A stretch of DNA of 64,000 nucleotides from Symbiodinium natans (taxonomy: Eukaryota > Sar > Dinophyceae > Suessiales > Symbiodiniaceae): the NCBI GenBank assembly GCA_905221605.1, contig CAJNDS010000003.1:688501-752500 (forward strand), read 5' to 3'. A program made the position numbers and the translations under genes. A model generated the notes under the pieces. It made no database searches. It had not been told where the DNA came from and saw only the letters and a list, made by a program, of their open reading frames with translations. Positions 1 through 10,070 of this stretch are shown piece by piece (position 1 is the stretch's first letter; each line of letters starts with the position of its first letter).

Positions 1-2889
1 ATAAGTGATATGGCACCTGTAATTCCCGAATTCCTTATTAAGAGCTTGCCAGTCTGAAGTGTCAATTTTAAACCCTAAACCAGAAGTTTCTGGACAAGTC
101 TTTCTCGCTTTCCCTCAGCATGACTGAGTTGGGCTTGGGACAAGTTCTATTTCCCCCTCATGCCTTAAAAGGGAACCTATTCAGAAATGTTTCCAAAGGT
201 TTACAGCGCAACTCAGATGACATCGGGCAAAGCGCGCCCTGCCAGCCACCGCAAATCCGCTTCTGGCGACCGTCAGCCCTAAACGATCAGCCCTCAATCC
301 TGATGGGTTTAGGGTTTAGGGTTTAGGGTTGAGGGTTTAGTAGGGTTTAGGGTTTAGGGTTTAGGGTTTAAGGTTTAGGGTGTTCTGCTTAGTCGGTCAT
401 TTTCGTAGTGGACGATGGAAAGTTTACTAGGGTTATTAGGTGTTTTGGTTTCGGGATACGAGGCGGGTGGGCGGGGGGGGGGGGGGGGTATGGGCTTTTT
501 TTTGGATCTGAGTTAGAGGGTCCTTAGGAGTAAAGAAAGCTTCTGCCTTGGTGTTCTTGGGTTGCGGGTTTTGGGTTCGTAGTCTTAAGCCCTAATTTTA
601 ACCCCTAAACGCTAACCCCCCCTTCCACAATAAAGGCCCTAAACCCCCTTAACCCCCTTAACCCCCTTAACCCCCTTAAACCCCAAACCCCAAACCCCAA
701 ACCCTAAACCCTAAACCCTAAACCCTAAACCCTAAACCCTAAACCCTAAATCCTAAACCCCCTTAAACCCTAAACCCCCTGAACCCGCATCTGAGGGCTA
801 CCTCAGGCCACGTTGCGTGCAGTCGGCTGCCTCTGTGCATAGCTGTTCCGGGCCCTGACCCGGTCAATCTGGCCCCAAAGCAACCTCAAACCCTGAACCC
901 GAATTAGGCCCTACACCCAAACCCGAAACCCTAACCCTAAATCCTAAACCCCACAAACCCTGAACCCTAAACCCTGAACCCTAAACCCTAAACTCTAAAT
1001 ACAAAGAAAGGCTCAATCTGTGCAATAGAACCCCCCCCCCCCCCACCGCCCCAGAAGGCAGCAGGACCTGGGGAAGTGACCCAGATCAAAAGCCCCCAAG
1101 CCTTTAACCCTTAGGGTTTGGGGTTTGGGGTTTGGGGTTTAGGGTTTAGGGTTTAGGGTTTGACTGCATATGTAAGGAATCGGGTATAGGGTTTGGGTTT
1201 GGGGGGCCTTAGGGTGGCACAGCCACATGCCGTTCTGTCGCTGTGCTTCAAATGGGTCAGGCTTGGGCGTGGCAGCCTTGTAAGCAGCAACCCTAAACCC
1301 AAAACCCAAAATCCTAAACCCTGAACCCTAAACCCTAAACCCTACACCCTAAACCCAAAACCCTAAATTAAACCCCAAAGGCCGCAATTCCGGGACAGGG
1401 CTCCTTTCCGCAAGGCTGTCGCGAAGGCTTATTTGGCACAGCGAAAGAAAGAGGCTTTCAGGTTTCGTGCTTGGGGCTTGGGTTCAGGGTTCAGGGTTCA
1501 GGGTTCAGGGTTCAGGGTTTAGGGTTTAGGGTTTAGGGTTTAGGGTTTAGGGTTCAGGGTTCAGGGTTCAGGGTTCAGGGTTCAGGGTTCAGTGCTGAGA
1601 TAGGGTTTAATTAGGTTTTACTTGCTTGCTATTTCTTCAAAACCTAGGCGCTAGGGACGGCTCAGCTTGTCAGGCGTACAATAAGTCAGAGCCGCGTGCC
1701 CACCCCTACCCCCATCTCCGACAAAAAGCACTTAGGGTTTAGGGTTTAGGGTTAGTTCTCTAGCCTTGTCATGCAATGGAACCCCCAGCCAAGGCGAAAT
1801 CGCTAGGATCCCTGGTATGCTTGTCTTGTTGGAGTCCATATCAAGAAAAGGTCAGCACCCTTAATTGCGCCTAGTTCCAACCCTCGTCGCTTAGGGTAGT
1901 TTCATGGTCCCTTAATATGGGCCCTTCGTTGGGGAAACCCTTATATGCCCCTCATCTACCATATAAAACCCAAGGGCCTAGGCTTCAGAACCCTGTAAAG
2001 GAGGTAAGGGACCATATGAAGAAACCATGTAGATACCCTCGCCCTGAACCTTAAACCCGAAACTTCCCTTAAATCGTCAGGACTTGACATGCCGGCGAGC
2101 CGATATGCAGCGGTGACCGCCGGAGTTTGCACGACTGTAGCCGAAGGGCTTGGGTTCATTTGGCTACCTTAAGAATCAATAACCTACGGAGGTCCTAATT
2201 ATAAACTAACCCCAAACCCTAAACCCTCCTTTTAGGATCTCAAGTAGCCTACAACAAAGAAAAGGTTGTGTGTTTCGGAAGAAGGTTGAGGGGTTCGAGT
2301 TTCAAGCTACGGCCATTGTGGTCAGGAGGGTTTGCTCTGGTCAAGTGGAGGATTTAACCTGAATCTGTGCATAGCTCCGTCCACTTGCGCTGTGTCCCAG
2401 AGCGGCGGGGGTTTGCCTAGAACAGCAGGCAAGGTAGCTTCCGGCATTTCGGACCCTAAGCCTGAAACCCCTAAACCTTAAAGCCTAAACCCAAACCCCG
2501 AACCCTAAAGTTTGGGGTTTGGGCTTAGGGTTTCGGCCCTTATCCCCAAACCCCAAGCCCTTCTTCCGCAGAGTTTGCCCCGAGCACGTTTAAAGGCTGA
2601 TGGAGCCTTGTAAGTCCTAAACCCTAAACCCTAAACCCTAAACCCTAAACCCTAAACCCTAAACCCTAAACCCTAAACCCTAAACCCTAAACCCTAAACC
2701 CTAAACCCTAAACCCTAAACCCTAGACCTTAGACCCTAAACCCTAAACCCTAAACCCTAAACCCTAAGTCCCCAAACCCTACAACCCCCGAAATTCCCAA
2801 ACCCCCTAAAGCCCCAAAGCCCAGAAGTGAGTTTGCTTGCACGCAAGAGGGGCCACAGCGCTGGACGCTCCCAGACATAGACCACCGAG
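1..2889. repeat. Interstitial telomere-word blocks, no gene seen
   Basis: Blocks of TTTAGGG lie at about 303-385, 1112-1170 and 1480-1600 (the last mostly the TTCAGGG variant). Blocks of CCCTAAA lie at about 600-760, 895-1000, 1290-1375, 2455-2515 and 2612-2785; the last has about 20 near-perfect copies. A G run sits near 472-488 and a C run near 1030-1044. The spacers of 100-300 nt between blocks hold no exon I can support. The blocks are internal and change orientation repeatedly, so this is not a chromosome end. Confidence 0.85.
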
Positions 2890-2939
2890 GCTCGTCAAGA
2901 AGCGGCGCGCACCTTGGCCAAAAGGCGTGCGCTGCGAGG
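2890..2939 (+). CDS. Candidate exon, basic helical peptide
   Basis: This GC-rich island lies between a CCCTAAA block ending near 2785 and a TTTGGGG/TTTAGGG block starting at 2940. An acceptor CCGAG precedes 2890 and a GTTTGGGG donor follows 2939. The frame from 2890 reads ARQEAARTLAKRRALR, an Arg/Ala-rich helix-like peptide. A second frame is also open through about 2845-2939, so the frame is not certain. No family is recognised. Confidence 0.35.
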
Positions 2940-3410
2940 GTTTGGGGTTTAGGGTTTGGGGTTTGGGGTTTGGGGTTGTGTAAAGTAGGGCCAAAAGTAC
3001 CCCAAACATGAAGATTATGACAAGCTGCGACTAGTTGCCCACTTAAAAACCGCAAGGTGTCTGGGTATACCCTAAACCGTCAACCCTAAACCCTGTACCC
3101 GAGGTCGCGCTGCTCAAAAAACCCCTGACGCCCGAAGAAGCCCCGCAAAACACACTGCAAGGAATCCACAGAATCTGCCCCCAGCCATCAAGGTTCCCGG
3201 TTCCTTTTTTCGAACAACTGAAGCAGGTTTTTAAACCGGGTGGAGGCAGAGCCCCAGACACAAGGCGGCGCTCGCTTTTCAGCACGTCGCACACATGGAA
3301 ACAAGGTCGAAGCCCGGAAATGCTTGAGGGACTCACTTCCTCGCATCTAGTACTAAACACTAGTACCACTACCTGGAACCCCAACAACCCAATTGTTTTT
3401 GGTCGTTTGG
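2940..3410. other. Spacer with short telomere-word fragments
   Basis: TTTGGGG copies lie at 2940-2977 and a few CCCTAAA copies at 3068-3098. The remainder is single-copy-looking sequence with no splice-bounded coding segment that I can support. Confidence 0.5.
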
Positions 3411-4140
3411 TTTTTTACGGGTTTTTACGGGCGACTACGGGTGATTACGGGCGTTTAGGAAATTTATGGGCGTTCTGCTTTTGGCTCTTGAAATTACGGA
3501 TATTTACGGGCGTTTAGTGGTTTTTGAGGATTGGTGCAGAATTATGGGCTTGTAGGGGTTTTATGGGCGTTCAGTGGTTTTTGAGGATTGGTGCAGAATT
3601 ATTGGCGTTTAGGGGTTTTATGGGCGTTTAGTGGTTTTGAGGATTGGTGCAGAATTGTGGGCATTAGGGGTTTCGGGGTTGATCCAAACAAACAGGGCTG
3701 AGCATGCCAAAAACAGCCAATCCTGAGCCCCTCAAAACTCCAATCCCGAATCCCTACCTGGCAACCCACCCTTCTCGGCTTGAGATGGGGCGGGATTCAT
3801 GGGTTTTTCTATACATGAGGCGTTTCCGTATAGATTTCAGGGGTTTTCCGTAGATTTTAGGGGGCTTTCCGTAGATCAAGGGTTTTCCGTGGGAGTTTCC
3901 CGTATTTCGGCTTTCCGTGGAATTATAGGTGCAATGTTTCGAATTTGAGGGTGCGTTCAAGGCATCACAGAGCAGAAACCCTTTCCGTGACCTTTCCGTG
4001 CATTATGGATAATGACGGTTTTTTATGGTTTTTTATGGTTTTTTATGGGCGTTTTTGCGTGGATTCTTTCCGTAGGAGCTCTTGGTAAGGCCACGGAAAC
4101 CCTAAATCAACAAGTTTACGGGCGAATTACGAGTTTGTAT
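3411..4140. repeat. TTACGGGCGTTT and TTTCCGTAG repeat field
   Basis: From 3411 the word TTACGGGCGTTT and close variants recur. Three tandem copies of a 57-58 bp unit containing GGATTGGTGCAGAATT lie at about 3504-3675. From 3800 to 4080 the recurring words become TTTCCGTAGAT and TTTCCGTGGA. No coding segment is supported. Confidence 0.7.
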
Positions 4141-4209
4141 GGGTGAATTACGGGGTTTTACGGGCGTTTGGGGTTCTATTGCCGATCCCAACTGGAAAAA
4201 AACAGTCCA

Positions 4210-4500
4210 ACATGCAACTGTAGTGGCACCCTCAACCCTGAACACCCTCACTGCAAATCCTCAACCCCAAAAACCCTCACTAAAACCCTCAACCCGACAA
4301 ACCCTCAACCCTAAAAACCCTCAACCCTAAAATCCCTCCTAAAAACCCTCAACCTTAAAACCCTCAACCCTAAAACCCTCAACCCTAAAAACCTTCAACC
4401 CTAAAAACCCTTAGACGGCCTAAACACCCTCAACCCTAAACACCCTCAACCCTAAATGTCCTCAACCCCAAGCACCCTCAACCCTAAAGACTCTCAATCC
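4210..4500. repeat. CCCTCAACCCTAAAA repeat block
   Basis: About twenty loosely spaced copies of CCCTCAACCCTAAAAA form a longer variant of the telomere word. Unit length varies from 13 to 17 nt, so this is not a clean tandem array. Confidence 0.7.
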
Positions 4501-4710
4501 AAAACAGGGCTTCGGGAAAGGTTTGATTGTGGGTCGGTCGGATTTGACAGTTGGGTTCACCCAAGCATTCCTGTGTTCCCTCTCTAAACCCAAAACCCTT
4601 CAACCTCTGGAAGGGGACAAGGGTTCAGGCTCCGCCATAAGCTTGGTGCTTGGTGGGTTGTATATTTGTGTTTATACATTTTTATACCGAATTCTCATGT
4701 CCCCGATTTG

Positions 4711-4875
4711 GGAATTACGGGCGTTTCCAGTAAACTCTTCATACCCCCCGATCTCGGAATTACGGGCGTTTCCAGTAAAATCCAAATCCTCCCCGATCTC
4801 GGAATTACGGGCGTTTCCAGTAAAACCCTAATCCTCCCCGATTTCGGAATTACGGGCGTTGCCCGAATTACGGGC
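4711..4875. repeat. Four-copy tandem repeat, 45-bp period
   Basis: GGAATTACGGGCGTTTCCAG begins at 4711, 4756 and 4801, exactly 45 bp apart. A fourth, truncated start lies at 4846. The intervening part is a CCCCGATYTC-containing spacer. The core is the word family seen diffusely upstream from 3411, here caught in a recent tandem duplication. Confidence 0.8.
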
Positions 4876-4983
4876 GTTTGCTTTTTTTACGGGCGTTTCC
4901 TAAAAAAACCCGGTTTTTTCCAAACAACCACAAATAATAGGGTCGTTTGGAGACCCAGGTAGGAACGCTACTGATACTTACTC

Positions 4984-5270
4984 ATGTTCCAAAAACCACC
5001 TCATATTGCGAGTACGGTCATTACTTCTCCTCTTCTGCATTGGCACACGCTGGCTCAAGAATTGGATGGCCATGATGCGGCTGACCGTGACAGTTGGGGC
5101 CTCAGCATCGTGCGGGGCATGAGCACTCTTTCAAGCAAACAGCTCGAACCGAGATCACACCCATCGCTACCCACCTCGAGGATTTTGACACGCTCTCGCA
5201 CGGAGCTCATGACAGCATTATACAATGTATAAAACCCCAACCCCAACGAAACACGCCTGTCCTGTGCTGT
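4984..5270 (+). pseudogene. Possible frameshifted coding relic
   Basis: Two overlapping frames look protein-like in succession. The first contains LLHWHTLAQELDGHDAADRD (about 5022-5082). The second, after about 5110, contains HSFKQTARTEITPIATHLED (about 5128-5187). A one-base frame change would join them. The composition is unlike the surrounding repeat fields. I do not recognise the family. It may be a decayed retroelement or gene fragment, or chance. Confidence 0.2.
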
Positions 5271-5744
5271 CCTTGCCCCAGCCCAGGCAACACTGCAGCA
5301 TTGTCCAGGCATAATCATACGCAATTGTGGATTGCAAGCGCACGTGTATAAAAAAAAAATAAATATAGAAAAAAGAGATATATGTATATACACACCCAAG
5401 AAAGTGTACGAAGGATGCGCTTGCTCAGCAGAACTCCTAGTTGGGTGTAGACCCCTCAGCCGTCGACAGTAGTCTCCTACGCAATGGATCCCTGCAACCT
5501 GACCTTGCGTCCCCACAACCTGTGCTTGCGATCCGCTGAGGAGTGTCGTTTGCAACAACATTGGCCGGGAACTCGGTGTTTGAGGGTGTAGTGTTGACAG
5601 CTTGTTAGACGGAAAGGTGAAGCCTGTTTCTGCTTTTTGAGAAGCCTTCGAGCACATCCCTCAAGCTGACGAATATCCGACAAGGCAGGCCTTCTGAAAA
5701 GCCAACCCCAGCCCGCTTTCGGCAGAGCCGAGTACTGGGCCAAC
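5271..5744. other. Spacer, nothing recognised
   Basis: Mixed-composition sequence with an A-rich run near 5348-5375. Open frames on the minus strand here show no coding character that I can defend. Confidence 0.4.
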
Positions 5745-7900
5745 CTAACCCGCCTTTTCAACCCACCCGGCAAGCAAGCGCACTTCGAGGCCTTCGCCTG
5801 AGAGTCTTTCAACCTTTTGCTTTTCATTCTCGTCAGCTTGTCTGCCACGAGCCGGCGTGAAAGCAAATCCCAAGATTCGGATGTTGTCTTTGATCCTGTC
5901 CGGTTGCAAGCCCGCCCCCACCATTTGGAGACGCCATTTAATGGTGAAGTGGGAGTACTGGGCCTTCCCCATGTTCTCTTTGAGGCCCAAAGCGAGGAAG
6001 CCTCGGAGCCTTTCGAGTTGGGCAACAGCAGGATGGTCCCCTCTCGACGAACGACCTCGTGAGGTGGAAACCCAACGAGCCCAAATCGACCCGGTTGGGT
6101 TCAGTACACAAAGATGGGAACTAACATGATGGAAACCCAACCGCCCCAAATCGACCCGAAACAGGGGTTGGGTTAAATTGGACAAGGAAGACACGCCGCA
6201 AAAGACCCAAACCCCCAGCGGGGTTGGGTTCAGTACAAGAAGATGGAAAGGGTTGAGTTCAGCACAAGAAGATACGAAAAACCTCCCAAGAAGGCCAATA
6301 AGAGATGGAAACCCAACCCGCTCCCCCTCTCCAAATCAACCCGAAACAGGGGCGTTGGGTTCAGTGCAGAAAGATGTAAAAAGACAAAAACCCTACCAAG
6401 AAGGCCCGGAAAGATGGAAACCCAACCCCCCCAAATCCACCCAAAACAGGGGGGTTGGGTACAGTACAAAAGGATGGAAGCAGACTAAAAACCTCCCAAG
6501 AAGGCCCGAAACGATGGACACCCAACCCTCCCCCCCTTAATCGACGGGGTTTGGTTCTGTGCAAAGAGATGAAAACAAACGCAAAACTTCCCACAAACCC
6601 TCCCAAATCGACCCGAGACGGGGGAAGGGTTGGGTCTGCAAATGGACTGAAGCAGACGGAAGACCTCCCAAGAAGGCCCAGAAGGCGGGCCCAACCATGA
6701 CAGCTCGCTGATACAGCTTGGTGGTTGCGGTGGTGGCCACTACAAGATGATGGAAACCGACGACAAACCTCCCACGAGGGCCCAAAAAGATGCGCTCCAA
6801 ATCGACCCGAGACAGTGCGGGGGGGGGGGGGGGGGGGGTGTTCAAGAAATGGAAAATGGAAACAGACGAAATCCGCCCAAGAAGGCACAAAAAGATGGAA
6901 ACCCAACCCCCCAAATCGACCCGAGACAGCGGTGTTGGGTTCAGTAAAGCAATCCGTGCGACGTTTGTGTTGTGTAAGTACGGTGGTCATGGCATGGCGT
7001 AGGTGCGAAGAAATAGGTGTGGCGTAGGTAGTGTGATCTCGGAGCGGTGTAAGCGCCAGAGCGAGAGCCCTCACTCTCAAAGAAGGCCCAAATGGACGGA
7101 AGCCCAACCGCCCCAAGTCGACCCGAGACTGGGGGATTGGGTTCAGAGCAAAAGGATGGAAACAGACAAAGCAACCCCCAAGAAGGCACAAAAAGATGGA
7201 AACCCAACCCTCCCAAGTCGACCTGAGACAGATGGATGTAAACAGGCGAAAAACTCCCAAGGAGGCAAAAAAGATGGAAACCCAACCACCGCAAACCGAC
7301 CCCGGACAGGACTACAAAAGATCGAAACAGACGAAAAGCCTGCCAAGATGGCCCGAATAGATGGAAACCCACCCGAGGTGTGGCGTTCAGGGGTTCACGT
7401 TCAGGGTTAGGGGTTCAGGGTTTAGGGGTGTAGGCCTTCAGCCCTGAACCCTAAACATCAAAGGCCTAACTATTGTTAAGGGACTTTTTTCTTCAGTTAG
7501 GATCCTTATAACCCAACGGTCCTTGTAACCATACTTGTAACTAAGGGGGGTTCAAACCAAAAAGATGGAAACAGCAGGCCCAAAAAACATGGAAACCCAA
7601 TACTTTCAGTACAGCAAGATGGAGAGAAAACGAAAAACCTCCCAAGAAGGCACAACCAGATGGAAACCCGATCGACCCACTGCCGAAACAGGAGGAAGGG
7701 GACAGACGAAACACCTCCCAAGAAGGCCCACAAATACCCCAACCCGAAAGAGAGGGTTCGGTTCAGTTCACAACGCTGGAAGCCGATGAAAAACCTCCCA
7801 AGAAGGCCCGAAAAAGATGGACCCCCCCCCCCCCCAAATCGACCCAATGGAAAGAGATGAAAAACCTCCCAAGAAGGCCCTCAAAGACGGACACCCAACT
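5745..7900. repeat. Long diverged tandem field (CCCAAGAAGGCC / GATGGAAACCCAACC)
   Basis: Roughly fifteen copies of a unit of about 100-140 bp recur. The words in order are AAAACCTCCCAAGAAGGCCC, AAAGATGGAAACCCAACCCC, CAAATCGACCCGAGACAGG and GGGTTGGGTTCAGTACAAA. Because the units lack stops on either strand, many overlapping open frames of 60-300 codons arise; I treat all of them as repeat artefacts. Runs of G near 6820-6838 and of C near 7819-7835 interrupt it. Confidence 0.8.
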
Positions 7901-8424
7901 AGGTACAAGTGTTGTATGATGAAAGCAGCACTGTTTTGAGATTGACCTTTACTGGCAACAGACGTCCTTCGTCCATGTAAAACGGAATTGCTTTCAAGGC
8001 TGGAAGGCGTGACTGATTGATGGCTTGGGGTTTACATCAGGAGGGTTTAGGTTTCATAGATGCGGGTGCATCATATCACTTAATTGTAGCTGCTTCTGTT
8101 TTGGTGTCGACTTCCCATGGCTCGTCCTTGGATAATTCCTAGGATTTTTCTTGAGGATGATCGGGCTGTTCTTTTTTGCAAAACTGAGATGATGTTGGTC
8201 AGCCGCGCAGGCGCGAGCGGCAGAAGCTCGAGCAGTCTTTCGCAAGCACCTTCAAGGCCAAAGAGTCCAAAGATGTTTACAACTATTCGAATCCGGCTTT
8301 CGGGTTTCTGGTCTAGGGGTGCAGGGTTTAGGGTCGAAGGGCTTTCTCGGGCCCATTACGGCGTTGAGAGATTGTTGGTGTTAGGGCTTTGAGAGATTTG
8401 GGCTTCAGAGGTTTTAGGCTTGAG
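7901..8424. other. Spacer, no gene seen
   Basis: Mostly single-copy-looking sequence with a few isolated TTTAGGG words near 8040 and 8325. No supported exon. Confidence 0.4.
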
Positions 8425-8496
8425 CGCCTGGGAAAGTCGTTGCCCCAGAGGACGTGAAGGCGCTTCTCGAGAAGGCGGGAGAGAAAGCCACCTTGG
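8425..8496 (+). CDS. Candidate exon, charged helical peptide
   Basis: The frame reads PGKVVAPEDVKALLEKAG and then EKATL, with high third-position GC that stands out from the flanks. An AG acceptor ends at 8424 and a GGTGTT donor follows. The peptide resembles an amphipathic helix; I recognise no family. No neighbouring exon could be placed confidently for 4 kb on either side. Confidence 0.5.
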
Positions 8497-9632
8497 GTGT
8501 TGTTTGGCTATCTAAAACCTGGCTTTGCTTCACTCATGGTCAACATCCCGCAATCGGCAACATTACCTTGCACGGGCTTGCATTTCATGGCTTAAGGTTC
8601 AGGGTAGTAAGAGAGTTGGGCTCAAGGTTTAAGGTCTGTGCTCGTCAGGGGTTTCGTGGGAGTACTAAAAGGCACGTTTAAGGAGGGATCCGAACGCAAA
8701 AGGGGTCCTGCAACTCGCATTGATGTCCCAGGTTTTCTTCGATTCTGTGAGGGCAACGCCGAACCCTACTAGTAAGTCAATGTTGAAAGGCCCCTCCCTG
8801 ATTAGAAAAACCTAACCCCTAACCCCCCCTGTACGGTCGTAAACTTGCCACATCTCTTCAGCTGTCAAATTGCCTGCCGCTACTTGCGAGGGCGGCGCAA
8901 AACGCTGACAGGGCAGAGCTAGGCCACTGATATACAAGCTACCAACAAGGGCTATACCTTCGGGAGTGCTGAATCAGGTGTGTAGGACAGGATCCTTAGA
9001 AAGTTGCCTGCGTCGAAAAACATGCAGGGTATAAACTTCTCCGTACTTGACCCTGCATGATCAAACCCTGAGACCTAGCCCAAAACCACTGTGAACCCTG
9101 TCTGTCCCAGAGCCCTCTGAGTCGGTCTGAGCCTCAACCCTACTAATTTCCCAAGAAGGTTGTTGACTTTTCGGGGGTGGTGGGGGGGGGTTTGGGGTTT
9201 AGGCATAAAGGGTTTTGAGAGGTCCCTGTATGCTGAATTTGCCCTCCTTCGCGTCGAGGGTTTACTTGCTGCACTTCGGGCGATGCTAAGGGGCCATACT
9301 TTGCACGGGGGCTCCACCGCCACCAGGCAGAAGGGCAGAGAAGTGCACCGGCGCCCGACGTGCAGGACCGAGTGGAAGATATAAGTGATTTGTTCTTGTT
9401 GGACTATCTCCAGGTTAAACCCTAATGACGGCCCTAATGATTGTTGTGGGATTCGCAATGCATGCTTATAGGGCTCTCTTGGGGCTCATAGATCCATCTC
9501 TGCAGAGGTAACCAGGTTGGGGCAAAATTTGGGCTGCGCAGCCCTCGGAATATTGTGTTTAAAGTTTAGGGTTTCGGGGGCTTGGAGTAACCAGCGACAG
9601 TCCTCGTTATGCTCGGCCCGCAACCCCCGCCA
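8497..9632. other. Spacer with scattered telomere words
   Basis: Single TTTAGGG-like words (for example near 8590-8610 and 9555-9575) lie in otherwise unremarkable sequence. No exon supported. Confidence 0.4.
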
Positions 9633-10070
9633 CTAGACCGATTGGAAATATGTGTTCTCTTTGAAATGTAGTTGCCTGCGGCGCCTGAAATATGCCCGGC
9701 AAGCATAAATTCGAGCATCTCCAGTATACTCAAGCAGGGAAGTCACATCCCGGACCCAGGCGCTGAACGAGATGGATTGAATTCGAGTGGTACCTTGCGT
9801 GACACCACTTCTCCAGCACTCCTTGGTCTCATGCAGGTGTTTGCAAATCCTGCAAGTGGCCAGCTTGCCGAGTGTCTGCTCGCCGAAGAAGCGTTGCAGG
9901 ATTCCGGATGCTTTTTGATGAGCTTGCGTGTGTAGCGAAGTGAACATGGCTGCCTGAAGACTTGGCATTGAATGACTCAGCCATAAGCCTGGGAGGCCAC
10001 CAAATCTTGGCAGGCAAGACCAGCCCGCTGAAAAGCAGAACATGTGGGTGAAACCTGCATGGTCTGGCAC
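9633..10070 (-). CDS. Uncertain minus-strand coding segment, CCHC-like motif
   Basis: A 145-codon open frame on the minus strand has unusually protein-like composition and no repeat words. It contains TCRICKHLHETKECWRSG, spaced C-x2-C-x3-H-x4-C, one residue short of a retroviral-type zinc knuckle (C-x2-C-x4-H-x4-C). A basic stretch FRRRRQLHFK lies near its C terminus. The + strand is also open over much of the interval, and every other good coding signal in the window is on the + strand. It could be a decayed retroelement piece or chance. Confidence 0.25.
   Translation of the reverse strand: MPDHAGFTHMFCFSAGWSCLPRFGGLPGLWLSHSMPSLQAAMFTSLHTQAHQKASGILQRFFGEQTLGKLATCRICKHLHETKECWRSGVTQGTTRIQSISFSAWVRDVTSLLEYTGDARIYACRAYFRRRRQLHFKENTYFQSV

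Noticed and set aside
1-3000. A true chromosome end
   Set aside because: Telomere words continue over nearly the whole window in both orientations, interrupted and variant. Neither window edge is a terminal array.
5477-7410. Open frames of 80-299 codons on both strands
   Set aside because: They are generated by the diverged 100-140 bp repeat. Frames overlap on both strands without consistent codon bias.
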